This document shows positions 27,399-35,437 of a DNA stretch of 64,000 nt, one piece after another. Numbering within the stretch: position 1 is the stretch's first letter; each line of letters starts with the position of its first letter. The stretch comes from Hymenobacter ginkgonis (lineage in GTDB: Bacteria > Bacteroidota > Bacteroidia > Cytophagales > Hymenobacteraceae), in assembly GCF_009755225.1 (NCBI RefSeq), contig NZ_WQKZ01000001.1, forward strand, positions 620,001 through 684,000, read 5' to 3'. The notes under the pieces are model-generated. The model saw only the letters and a list, made by a program, of their open reading frames with translations. It was not told where the DNA came from and searched no databases. Made by a program: the position numbers and the translations under genes.

Positions 27399-27572
27399 AT
27401 GCTAGCATTGAAAGGTGGTAAAACACTATTGCGGCGCATAGCATCTAATGACTCAGTAGCCTTGCAATTAGTTAGTGACTCCAGCGAAGAGCGTATTCAG
27501 GTGCTTTTAAGTGACGTGGATTTCATGTGGAAGCTGGGTGAGGCCATCTATCTCCCCTCTGAAGACCAATAG
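27399..27572 (+). CDS. Orphan short ORF, probable C-terminal remnant
   Basis: There are 57 codons from the ATG at 27399. The frame also continues upstream, antisense to the chaperone gene. The sequence (LLRRIASNDSVALQLVSDSS; VDFMWKLGEAIYLPSEDQ) looks like real protein and is less GC-rich than the phage remnant it abuts. A hairpin terminator follows at once. It is probably the tail end of a gene whose front was lost when the tail module was truncated at about 27405. I do not recognise the family. Confidence 0.45.
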   Translation: MLALKGGKTLLRRIASNDSVALQLVSDSSEERIQVLLSDVDFMWKLGEAIYLPSEDQ

Positions 27573-27591
27573 CCCTACCCTAAATAGGGCT
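27571..27591 (+). terminator. Short hairpin after the orphan ORF
   Basis: AGCCCTA and TAGGGCT flank CCCTAAA. It overlaps the stop codon. No strong T tract follows. Confidence 0.45.
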
Positions 27592-27866
27592 TATCTTCCA
27601 CTAGCGCCTGTACCATTCTGACAAGCTGGGCCACGTAATTACGGCCCCCCTCACTTCTCACTCCGCCTACATCGCGTCCCTGCGCTGAGCACCACCATCT
27701 TCCTTAAATAGACTCGTCCACTGAGCTGGGTGTAGGACAGTAGGCTCACGGCTTCTACTCATAAATAATAGCTACACACATTGCGCAGTGTAGCACTGTA
27801 AGTAGTATAGCCGCTTATAAGCGATTATTTCTTGGAAGCATAGATAGTGTAACCGCTTATAAGCGG
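27592..27866. other. Intergenic region with repeated GCTTATAAGC palindromes
   Basis: There is no gene here. CCGCTTATAAGCG occurs at about 27811 and again at about 27853, each nested in partly matching flanks (AGCCGCTTATAAGCGATTA; TAACCGCTTATAAGCGGCTA). A related half-site, ATCGCTTATAGATAGCG, lies at about 28538 on the other side of the next gene. Confidence 0.5.
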
Positions 27867-28475
27867 CTACTTAACGCCTAATAAGTTTGCCCATAAGTGC
27901 TTTAGCTGCCTTTTAGATAAGTGGTTATACTTATTCAGTAAGTGTGACTGCTCATTGTTAGTAGGCATGTATGCCGCTATAAGGCTTTCCTTACGCTCTC
28001 GAATCTCCCACATATACCGGTAGACTAAACCTAAGTCACTTAATCGATGCTGAGCTAAATGACCGGGAAAGGATAAACCTGGGTGGTCCAGATAGCGTTT
28101 TTTAAATTTTCCTACTTCTTGAAGTTGATAGTCAAATTCTTCTGCATTAGCCTTGTCGTGCTCGCTGTTAAGGCTGTCGTATTCACCCAGTAAAAAGTAT
28201 TCCATGATAGTGGCATACTTGTCGTGAAGGCAATCGTACTTGACTTGATGATTTCGCACTAAATAGTAATGCTCGCGACAATTAAGTGAGCAAATAGAGT
28301 CGTGCTCATCATCAAGCACATGTTGTAGTGAGTAAGTCAACAAAGCCTTAGTAAGAGTTAGAGCAGAAAAAGATGACGTGAGTGCAACCCGCTGACGGCT
28401 ATAATGTGCTTTGCAAGAGCTAGTGCAAATTTTTTTATCAGCGCGGCCATTAAGAATTGCCTCACATAAAGGCAC
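27867..28475 (-). CDS. Hypothetical protein with N-terminal Cys cluster (zinc-finger-like)
   Basis: The protein has 202 residues from a GTG at 28475; an in-frame TAA lies just upstream. The N-terminus (PLCEAILNGRADKKICTSSC) contains Cys4, Cys17 and Cys21. It resembles the short 'GRADKKFC...C' zinc ribbon found at the start of many Bacteroidota hypothetical proteins, although one expected cysteine is missing. The rest is helical and rich in His, Leu and Tyr, with no recognised domain. The gene is markedly AT-rich compared with its surroundings and is flanked on both sides by TATAAGC palindromes and AT-rich DNA, which points to separate acquisition. Confidence 0.6.
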   Translation of the reverse strand: MPLCEAILNGRADKKICTSSCKAHYSRQRVALTSSFSALTLTKALLTYSLQHVLDDEHDSICSLNCREHYYLVRNHQVKYDCLHDKYATIMEYFLLGEYDSLNSEHDKANAEEFDYQLQEVGKFKKRYLDHPGLSFPGHLAQHRLSDLGLVYRYMWEIRERKESLIAAYMPTNNEQSHLLNKYNHLSKRQLKHLWANLLGVK

Positions 28476-28627
28476 AAGCGTTTAAGCAATTGTGGAGACA
28501 TATAAGTAAGGAGTTAAGCGATTGTTAAATGATTATAATCGCTTATAGATAGCGTTTGGCACTAGAAAAGGCTGGGGTGTTGATAACGCACCAAAGATTG
28601 GCGACATAAAATGCTGCTTATCCAAAA

Positions 28628-28669
28628 TGTGCCACTTTTCGCCATCTATGTGCCACTTTTCGCCATTTT
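28628..28669 (+). repeat. Two tandem 21-bp repeats (iteron-like)
   Basis: The unit TGTGCCACTTTTCGCCAT plus three bases occurs twice head to tail. The first 18 bases are identical and only the last three differ (CTA, TTT). The 21-bp period equals two helical turns, as in iterons or operators. Confidence 0.75.
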
Positions 28670-28961
28670 TATTTTAAATATCAAATAAATATTGGTATAA
28701 TTATAAAATATATTCATTCTTGTTTCAGAATTGAGCTTAGATTAGTATAGCAATTTTGTTAGTGCATTAATTACAACTAAATCTTATATCAATGCTTTTA
28801 AAACATTGGTAATACAGTGACTATTGTAAGTATTCTATTAATTACATGCGATTGATTTAGATCCACTAGCTATTATTAAAACATAGCGCAGTACAAACAA
28901 TATCAGGGTATCATAAGGCAGAGCGACGCATTGTATTAGAAGATAAAAAAGGTTAATTACT

Positions 28962-29012
28962 TAATAATGAAAGGCCCACTACTATCACAAAGTAGTGGGC
29001 CTTTCATTATTA
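28962..29012. repeat. 22-bp perfect inverted repeat (hairpin)
   Basis: The left arm is 28962-28983 (TAATAATGAAAGGCCCACTA...) and the right arm 28991-29012, with a 7-base loop ATCACAA. The GC-rich core with A/T-rich ends could terminate transcription in either direction, but no gene ends nearby. Confidence 0.8.
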
Positions 29013-29100
29013 GTAATCTATTTCCCATGTGACATAGAACCTACTTAAATGTTATCTACAGGCCTATTCAACTGCGTAAAATGTAGCTTACTGACAGAAC

Positions 29101-29307
29101 TCATGCTATTAGCTTACCCACATAAGCGCCTTCTAGCGTTGAGTGCACTGGCTTCATGATAAGCGTATCAAGAAGCGTTTGTATCTGCTCTGGACGGGTA
29201 CGACGGAAGCGAGCGGCTAAGTGGGTCGTGCAGGGCCACACCCACTGCGGTAGAGCTTTTCTTTGTGCCATGCGTTGCTCCGCGTCCCCCGTCAATCTCT
29301 TACCCAC
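29101..29307 (-). pseudogene. C-terminal gene fragment, related to the one at 31674
   Basis: The last 45 residues (LAARFRRTRPEQIQTLLDTL, then EGAYVGKLIA) match the fragment at 31674-31922 (VAACFRRTRPERVRPLLDTL, then EGAYAG). The pattern looks like a small winged-helix tail of a larger enzyme; a DNA methyltransferase or helicase C-terminus is a guess only. No upstream body remains on this strand. The next 40 bases are shared with the start of the plus-strand secreted protein gene. Confidence 0.45.
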
Positions 29308-30397
29308 TGTGCGCTGGCTACTGTTCTTGCTACTTGCCAGCCTGAGCCACCGAGCTGCTGCGCAGGCTATCGCATCCGCTGTGCCCAGCGCGCCGCACCT
29401 AGTTCACTACTACGAAGGCACGATTAACGGCAAGCTATCCGTGCACCTGTATTTCTTCAATATCGATGCCGAGAACATGCTGGCGGCCACCTACTACTAT
29501 CATAAGGAAAAGGGTGAAATTACCCTACAGGGTTCTCCCTATGCCAAGGGCAAGCTGCTGCTGATGGAGTACACTGATGGAGGTGGCTTCGAGATGCTCA
29601 GCGGTATTTTCACCCTTACGCCCTATTCAGATGGCAGCCTGCGAGGCACTTGACAGGCACAGCCCACGACGGCAGGGGAGCCGCTGCTACCAGTGCTCTT
29701 GCACCCGACTCAAGGGCCGGAGCCAGCCACCTGCCCCCCTGCGGGGCTCACCCAGCAGCCCCGACGCATCTTGCCTACTATCACTACAGGCCATAAGCCG
29801 CTCGATGCCGTTATTGCTCGGGTATTACGGGGTGAATTAGCAGCTATTGACGGCGACGCAGGTACGCAAGCCTGCGAGGTGAGTTACTTTGGCCACAACT
29901 TGTTAGGCCTGCACCTAAGCAGCGAGATGGTAGGTGCCAGTGTGCATGCGTCTTACAGCTCGCAGACACTGGACTTGTGTACAGGCCAACCCGTGTACTT
30001 CCCCAATGAACTGGATACACGCCGAGAAGCAGCTTTTCAACTAGAAGCCAATTGGCGACTGCATCAGCAAATCGAGGAATATATCGAAGAACGTGGCCCG
30101 CAAAGCAAGGAGCCGCTGCTGAGCGAGGACGATGTAGCGGGATTACGGGAGCAGGAATTTGTGCTTGATCCTGAGCAGCTAGCTGTGGTAGATGGTTTCG
30201 TGTCTTTTCCCTATCAGGTTAGCTATGAGCTGCTGTCGGACTTTATCGCGAAGGACTATAATGGGCGGTTCGGGCCCGACTTCACCTTTGAAGAGCTACA
30301 AGCCTACCTACGCCCAGCCAGTCCCTTGCGACGGCTGATACTACCTAAATCAGCATCGTTAACGAAGCGATTAACTCCACGTACCCTCAGTAAGTAG
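29270..30397 (+). pseudogene. Secreted protein (DUF3298-like) interrupted by in-frame TGA
   Basis: The first part starts at the ATG at 29270 with a signal peptide (WLLFLLLASLSHRAAAQ). It encodes a beta-rich N-terminal domain (LVHYYEGTINGKLSVHLYFF) up to a TGA at 29651-29653. Translation in the same frame continues (QAQPTTAGEPLLPVLLHPTQ) for another 247 codons to 30397. The C-terminal part (VSYELLSDFIAKDYNGRFGP, FEELQAYLRP) resembles the DUF3298-type domain of secreted or anti-sigma-factor-like proteins; this assignment is tentative. The joined product would be 375 residues. A TGG-to-TGA change at one codon would explain the split. Confidence 0.65.
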
Positions 30398-30508
30398 GGC
30401 AGAAGCTGCTTGTCATAATTTGAAAGATTCGCGCTTCTGGAACTTCGTGCCCGAGTACTGCCTAGTTTACTAACAACTACCTCAAGCAGCACCGGGCTCG
30501 CCCAACCC

Positions 30509-31231
30509 ATGATACCAGACTGGATTTACGAACGCCTTCGCCTGTTTGCTGACCCCCGCCTGCGCTTCAATGCTGAGCTACACGAGTACCACCTCGACCA
30601 GCGCCAGCTCACGTCCTGGAGCCAGTGGATTAAGCAATACAAAGAAACCTTCGACGCGCAGGCCCAGGCTCCGCGTACGGCCGCTAAGCGTGGCCTTACC
30701 ACCGAGCAGGTGCTAGCTGAATGGAAGCGTAGTAACTGGGTAGGCACCAAAACGCACGAGTATATCGAGGCCTATTACCAGGATGCCAATGCTTCTTGCG
30801 AGTACGATAGGGAGGTCCTGCTACGCTGCCAAAAGTTTCTAGCCCTGTACCAGGGCCGGCTGCAAGACTTTCTGCCAGTGGCGCAGGAGTTACGTGTTTT
30901 CCATGAGCCCACTGGCCTGTGTGGCACGCTTGACTTCCTGAGCTGGCACGTGCCCACCCAGCAGCTTTACGTGCTCGACTGGAAGACTAATAAGGCCATC
31001 AACTCCGACCGCGATACCATCTGGCGCATGATGTGGGGGCCGTTCGCTGACTTGGCTGACCACGAGCACAACACGTACTCGCTGCAAATCAGCCTCTACC
31101 GCGTACTGCTCGAAGAGGCCGGTATTCCCACCGGCTGCGGGGCTATCGTGCACCTACCGCCGGGCCGCTTGCCCGCTCAAGTTTACCAAGCCATCGACTA
31201 CCGCAGTCGTCTGCGTGACGTGATTTTTTAG
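30509..31231 (+). CDS. PD-(D/E)XK superfamily nuclease (phage/RecB/Cas4-like)
   Basis: The protein has 240 residues, is intact and cytosolic. The nuclease core is visible: KTHEYIE (His83), the conserved Glu at QELRVF (Glu127), GTLDFLS (Asp142), LDWKTNK (Asp157-x-Lys159) and the helix SLQISLYRVLLEE (Gln193...Tyr197). This order H...D...DxK...QxxxY is that of the RecB/Cas4-like phage exonuclease group. No CRISPR or helicase gene is adjacent, so a role in phage or island recombination or DNA end processing is more likely than in adaptation. It lies 110 bp after the broken secreted-protein gene. Confidence 0.85.
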   Translation: MIPDWIYERLRLFADPRLRFNAELHEYHLDQRQLTSWSQWIKQYKETFDAQAQAPRTAAKRGLTTEQVLAEWKRSNWVGTKTHEYIEAYYQDANASCEYDREVLLRCQKFLALYQGRLQDFLPVAQELRVFHEPTGLCGTLDFLSWHVPTQQLYVLDWKTNKAINSDRDTIWRMMWGPFADLADHEHNTYSLQISLYRVLLEEAGIPTGCGAIVHLPPGRLPAQVYQAIDYRSRLRDVIF

Positions 31232-31407
31232 CATGAGCTAAATGCACGAAAACAGTTATTTAGCCTACTGCAAGCTTTGCCACCTGTCGGCGCAAGAGTA
31301 GACAATCCAGCTTATAAGCATAACCGATATGCACCAGTATTAAGCTAGTTAATTTTGGCAAAAGTTTGCGTAGTTGTATGTTTGCTAGGTACTTACTCAC
31401 TTGAACG

Positions 31408-31650
31408 ATGACAAAGTTTGACTTGAGCGCCCTTAATGAGGCGGATAAGCAGGAGCTTATTATTAGAATGCTAGTTGACTTTCACTCAGTCATTCAAATG
31501 TGGACAGACCGCGATACGAAGCGTCAGCTTGATGAAGCTAGCACGACAGACCAGCGCAAGGAGATACATATGAAGTTGAGGCAAGATTATGTGGCCGCTA
31601 GGGCGCGCATTATGGAGGCATACGGCTTAACAGAGCTGCTGGGCTCATAA
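31408..31650 (+). CDS. Small helical hypothetical protein (80 aa)
   Basis: The protein is all-helical by sequence (MTKFDLSALNEADKQELIIR; AARARIMEAYGLTELLG) and charged, with no signal peptide. The intergenic DNA upstream (31232-31407) is AT-rich. No family is recognised. It may be a small DNA-associated or structural island protein, but nothing shows this directly. Confidence 0.5.
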   Translation: MTKFDLSALNEADKQELIIRMLVDFHSVIQMWTDRDTKRQLDEASTTDQRKEIHMKLRQDYVAARARIMEAYGLTELLGS

Positions 31651-31673
31651 AGCTGCTGCGTAACGTTCTCTGG

Positions 31674-31922
31674 CTACCCCGCATAAGCTCCCTCGGGTGT
31701 CGGCCGTACCAAGGCCAAAGCGGTAAGCGTGTCGAGCAGCGGCCGCACGCGCTCGGGCCGCGTGCGGCGGAAGCAGGCAGCTACCTTATCTACCGTGACC
31801 GGCGCGGCTGCCTGCGTCACCACAGCGCGCACGGCCTGCATCTGCTGGGCGAGCTCACTGGGCCAGGGCTGGATGATAGCGAGGTCTACTCCATTACAAA
31901 CTCGGCATCCCACCGCCACCAT
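31674..31922 (-). pseudogene. C-terminal gene fragment, related to the one at 29101
   Basis: The 82-codon frame contains VAACFRRTRPERVRPLLDTL and a C-terminal PTPEGAYAG, closely similar to the fragment at 29101-29307. It overlaps the last 29 bases of the integrase remnant. It reads as the winged-helix-like tail of a larger lost protein. The two fragments bracket a 2.5-kb segment holding the broken secreted protein, the nuclease and the small helical gene. Confidence 0.45.
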
Positions 31923-33130
31923 ACACCCGGTGAAACTCCTTGCTTACCACGTCGGCCGTAATGTTGATATAGCGCTTAAAGCTGGCCCAGCTCTTGTGCC
32001 CGGTTATCTTCATTACCAACTCGGGCCGCAGGCCCTGCTCGAGCCCTAGCGTAGCAAAGGTGCGCCGGCCTGTGTGGCACGTGAGCCGCTGCCACTTGGC
32101 CAATGTCTCGCTCTCGCGCCGGCCGCCGCGGTAGCGTACCATCTCCACTGGCGTTGTCAGTTCAGCACGCTGGCCCAACTCTTTTAGAAAGCGGTTGAGT
32201 ACTTGGTTGGTCAGCGGTCGCAATTCGCCCGATAGCACGCGCTCGAGCAGGGCCTGCGGCTTCGGGGCGCAAAGGCACTGTCACCACATCCTTAGTTTTG
32301 TGCATCACCAGCCGCAACGAATTGCCACGCACGTGCTCAGCCCGAATGCTCATCAAGTCCGAGTAGCGTAGGCCCGTGTAGCAACTCAGCAAGAACAAGG
32401 AGCGGGCGTTGTCGAGATAGCCGTCAGCCGGGAGGGCCAGCGTAGCCAACTGGGCAATTTCTTCTGCTGTGAGCGTCATGATATCTGGCTCACGTTTGGT
32501 CCAGGTCAAACGTGGGTAATAAGTATTGGTGTGGAGGTCGCGCGCTGCCGCCCACTTCATGAATACTTTGACGCGGGCCAGCACCTTGGCCACCGTATTG
32601 TCGGTAAGTTTTGCCGGCCCGATGAGGTAGGCGCCAAACCTGTCACCAAAAGCAGGAGTGATGGTATCGAAATCCACCGCGTAGCGTTGCGTTTGCGAGA
32701 ACTCACGCAGGTGGCGCATTGCCGTTGCATAGGTGCGCGCTGTTCCAGCTAGGCCAGCAGCATGTTTATGGCCTACCCATTCTTCTACGTATTGTCAAAA
32801 GCCAGCCGTAGCCACCGCCGCTACCTGCTCAGCGGGCACCGGCACCACAGCCGCGCGTAATTCCTCCGTGCTGGGTAGCTGACCCTGGGCGCGGTGCGTG
32901 CGGTAGCAGTCAAGCAACTGCTGCTCGGCCAACTCCAGTGCGTCGTTGAGCGTGCCGTTGTCGGGCAGCCCACGTACCTGAGCGCGCTGCTCTCCCTTTA
33001 GCCACTGCTTAGGTAGGATGCTCAGGCCGGTGTACACTTTGACGCGCTGCCCGTCGAAGCTGATAAAGGCGAAGATGGGCGTAAGTTTAGTAGCACTGGG
33101 CTCCTTGAGCAGGAACGAGACGGAGGCCAT
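31894..33130 (-). pseudogene. Tyrosine recombinase/integrase, broken by an in-frame TGA and a frameshift
   Basis: Three frames together make one Bacteroidota-type phage integrase. The N-terminal arm-binding part (MASVSFLLKEPSATKLTPIF) runs to a TGA at 32795-32797. After it the same frame continues QYVEEWVGHKHAAG into the core-binding domain and the first catalytic Arg (CYTGLRYSDLMSI). Near 32256-32260 one extra base shifts the frame. The rest (LLERVLSGELRPL) contains HTGRRTFAT (His-x-x-Arg), GHKSWASFKRYI (His and Tyr nucleophile) and the end at 31894. It lies immediately inside the right border of the island, as an integrase should. It must be inactive as read. Confidence 0.9.
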
Positions 33131-33326
33131 AAAGAGGGTAGGAGTGAAGCTGCCCTAAAACTACGGTCTGTCCCCCGCCTGGGGGACGAATAGGGGACAA
33201 ACTACCCGATTAATCCTGATACTAACCAGACTTATCTAGACGTTCGCTTTCATGAAACTGCCTTTACATCATTTAGAAGGCACTTTTAGTAGTAGTTCGA
33301 ATCTAGCTGAGTAGATAGGTGCGGGC

Positions 33327-33345
33327 CCAATTGAGGCCACTAAAA
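33327..33345 (+). repeat. Putative attR (degenerate copy of the tRNA-Arg 3' end)
   Basis: CCAATTGAGGCCACTAAAA differs at one base from 8703-8721. GTTCGAATC at 33295 matches the tRNA T-loop, but about 22 bases are inserted between the two parts. A related terminator follows. Confidence 0.6.
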
Positions 33346-33352
33346 CCCCAAT

Positions 33353-33377
33353 AAAAGCCCCGTTAAGGGGCTTTTTT
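33353..33377 (+). terminator. Displaced tRNA-cluster terminator
   Basis: AAAAGCCCC-GTTAA-GGGGCTTTT plus extra T resembles the terminator after tRNA-Arg at 8731-8753. No intact gene precedes it on the plus strand. Confidence 0.7.
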
Positions 33378-33603
33378 CGTTTATGCACCCAGGTGAAGTT
33401 TAGTTCATTAACGGAAATTGAGAAGCGAAGAAAGCGACACAAGGCTACCCTTCTGACGTTTTAATCCGGTGCGCCTTAGCTGGATTACTTCACAACGGTA
33501 TGCTGGAGCAATAAGGAGAAATATAGATTTCCTGAAGGTTCATTGACCAGCAACCCATTATTGGCTGGCGTAGTACAGCGCGCCGCCTTATTTTGCGCAC
33601 TTG

Positions 33604-34638
33604 ATGCCAGTCTCCCTTACGCCACCTGCTGACACCCTAGCTGCCTCCTCGCTCAACCTGTTGCTGTGGGCTGCTGGCCAGCACGGCGCTGATGTGCCGG
33701 CGCTTTGTCGAGCCATCGATTACGACGCGGCTCTTACTGATAACCCCGATGCCCGCGTGCCACTCGCTACCATTCAGCGCTTGTGGCCGCTGGTGATGGA
33801 GGCCACCCAAGACCCCTATTTTGACGTGCACCTCGGGCGCATGCTCAATTTTACCACGGCGGGCACGCTAGCGTATGTGTTGCTGCACACGCCTACGCTC
33901 GGGGCGGCCATCACCCAGCTGTGCCGCTACCAAGATTTGGCGTGCCAGGGCGTGCGAACTACTCAAACCCCCGCTCCCGAGTGGCCTGGGGGTATCTGGC
34001 TGCGGGTGGAGTTGACCAGCCCGGCCATCGTCTACCCGCGCTACGTGCTCAACTCGGAGCTGTCGATTTACTGCGCATTCTTTGCTGCGCTCACTGGCCG
34101 CCCCGTAACCCCACTGGCTGTGCACCTAGCCTACCCCCGCCCAGCCGATACACGGGCCCACGAGCAGGCATTCGGCACAACGGCGTTGGCGTTTGATGCG
34201 CCAGTAACCCAAGTGGCGTTCGATGCCGCGACGCTGGCCCTACCCGTGCTCCACGCCAACCCTGGACTATTCCCCTTATTTGAGCAGCACGCGGCCGCTC
34301 TGCTCGCCCAACTGCCTACCAGCCAGCAGCCCACCTTAGTCGAGCAGGTGCGCCGCGAAATAGTGCACCAACTGAACGGGGAAGTGCCCACGCTGGCGAC
34401 CGTGGCCGACCGCCTACATCTGGGCGTGCGAACCTTGCAGCTCAAACTCAAAGCGGCCAAGCACACCTATCAGCAGCTGCTAGATGAGGTGCGGTGCGAC
34501 CTAGCGGAGCGCCATTTGCGCGAGCCCCACCTCAGCACCACCGACATCGCCTTTTTGCTCGGGTACTCCGAGCCGAGCGTATTTGTGCGCTCCTTTAAGA
34601 AATGGACGGGGCAGACGCCCGGGGCATTTCGCCGCTAG
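33604..34638 (+). CDS. AraC family regulator with arabinose-binding-like N-domain (OruR-like)
   Basis: The protein has 344 residues from the ATG at 33604. The N-terminal two-thirds (from about residue 15) resembles the AraC 'arabinose-binding' domain of OruR/ArgR-type regulators (LWPLVMEATQDPYFDVHLGR; TAGTLAYVLLHTPTLGAAI). The C-terminal ~85 residues are the double helix-turn-helix domain (VADRLHLGVRTLQLKLKAA; DIAFLLGYSEPSVFVRSFKK). It is a ligand-responsive DNA-binding activator; the ligand is unknown. Its last 44 bases overlap the end of the convergent membrane gene. It is the first intact chromosomal gene right of the island. Confidence 0.9.
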   Translation: MPVSLTPPADTLAASSLNLLLWAAGQHGADVPALCRAIDYDAALTDNPDARVPLATIQRLWPLVMEATQDPYFDVHLGRMLNFTTAGTLAYVLLHTPTLGAAITQLCRYQDLACQGVRTTQTPAPEWPGGIWLRVELTSPAIVYPRYVLNSELSIYCAFFAALTGRPVTPLAVHLAYPRPADTRAHEQAFGTTALAFDAPVTQVAFDAATLALPVLHANPGLFPLFEQHAAALLAQLPTSQQPTLVEQVRREIVHQLNGEVPTLATVADRLHLGVRTLQLKLKAAKHTYQQLLDEVRCDLAERHLREPHLSTTDIAFLLGYSEPSVFVRSFKKWTGQTPGAFRR

Positions 34639-35293
34639 GGTGGTCGCTAACCGCCCGATTGCGGTCGACCCAATAGGCCAGGAGCACAGTCAACCAAAAC
34701 AACTGGCCCGACCACCCCAGCGCCGTAATCGAAGCCGGTGGCGGACTGAACAGGCTGCCTAGGTGTACTAGAATTAAGAAAGCCACCAGCCCCACCAAAC
34801 CATAGCGCCCCACGCCGTTGCGGGCTTGGGTACGCCGCGTATAAAGCCATAGGCCAGCGCCCAACAGCACAAATTCGGCCACCTGCGTTAGCCCTAGGTG
34901 GTTCCACAGCCCAAAGCCGAGCAGCGGCGAGGGACCAGGATAAAGCGGCAAATCGGGGATATGCACGACCACATCGAGCAGCCAGTGGCTGGGTACTAGC
35001 AGGCCCACCACTACCGCGCCCCGCACATTGCGGCGCAGCAGCCAGTAGGCCAGCCCCAGTAGCAGGCCTGCCACCACTTCGCCCACCAGGCTGTGCGTGA
35101 AGGGGTAATAGACGAAATCGAACGCGTTGGTCGCCGTGGCATGCGGCACGATGCGGACCCGCTCAATGCCCAGCAGCAGTAGCGTGGGCCACACCAAATC
35201 AGCTAGTTGGGCGGCCAGGAAAAGGGTGCCTAGCGACACCCGAGGTTGCAGTGTCTTGGCGCCGAAGCCGACGCCGAAATGTCCGAGGAACAT
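34595..35293 (-). CDS. Multi-pass membrane protein, YdjM-like putative metal-dependent hydrolase
   Basis: The protein has 232 residues from the ATG at 35293 (MFLGHFGVGFGAKTLQPRVS). The pattern of conserved histidines near membrane segments (HFGVGFG, FTHSLVGEVV, SHWLLDVVVHIPDLP) is that of the LexA-binding, inner-membrane 'metal-dependent hydrolase' group (YdjM/DUF457-like). About six hydrophobic segments are visible. Start codons further upstream (to 35386) are unlikely because they add hydrophilic, non-family sequence. Its 3' end overlaps the AraC gene tail to tail by 44 bp. The physiological role is not known. Confidence 0.75.
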   Translation of the reverse strand: MFLGHFGVGFGAKTLQPRVSLGTLFLAAQLADLVWPTLLLLGIERVRIVPHATATNAFDFVYYPFTHSLVGEVVAGLLLGLAYWLLRRNVRGAVVVGLLVPSHWLLDVVVHIPDLPLYPGPSPLLGFGLWNHLGLTQVAEFVLLGAGLWLYTRRTQARNGVGRYGLVGLVAFLILVHLGSLFSPPPASITALGWSGQLFWLTVLLAYWVDRNRAVSDHPSGEMPRASAPSIS

Positions 35294-35437
35294 AAGCTTT
35301 GAGGGAAATGTGGTTGGAATACCGCACAAAGTTCCTACCCCCTCCGAGCGGCGCTGCTGACCATTTCCGCAAATCGAATTGACCAAAAACGAAAGGCTAG
35401 GAGTTGCCTTCCTGCTTAGAGCGTATTTAGAATTGTC

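Larger units (their letters stand above)
28476..29100. other. AT-rich non-coding region
   Basis: About 620 bp are unusually AT-rich for this genome and have no convincing ORF. The region contains the 21-bp tandem repeat at 28628 and the perfect hairpin at 28962. It could be a former replication or regulatory region of a mobile element. Nothing else is seen. Confidence 0.6.
8716..33345. mobile_element. Genomic island inserted at tRNA-Arg, containing prophage tail remnants
   Basis: The island is bounded by tRNA-Arg on the left and by a degenerate copy of the tRNA end plus terminator on the right. A tyrosine recombinase pseudogene lies directly inside the right border. The contents are typical accessory cargo: umuD/umuC, a tape-measure gene in two pieces, tail chaperone genes, a giant surface protein, a phage-type nuclease and many small hypotheticals. 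The integrase, umuC and a secreted protein are each broken by stop codons, so the element is probably immobile and decaying. The exact right border is uncertain because the right copy carries about 22 extra bases inside the T-arm region. Confidence 0.7.

Noticed and set aside
30509..31231. Nuclease as Cas4 of a CRISPR system
   Set aside because: No CRISPR repeats, cas1/cas2 or effector genes lie anywhere in the window; the gene fits a phage or island RecB-like nuclease.
9609..32797. Idea that TGA/TAG are recoded in this organism
   Set aside because: Intact genes in the window use TAA, TAG and TGA as normal stops, and the interrupted genes are confined to the decaying island. Nonsense mutations are simpler.
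8716..33345. Island as a defence island
   Set aside because: I found no restriction-modification, Abi, CBASS, retron, toxin-antitoxin or similar operon. The two methyltransferase-like tail fragments are too short to support one.
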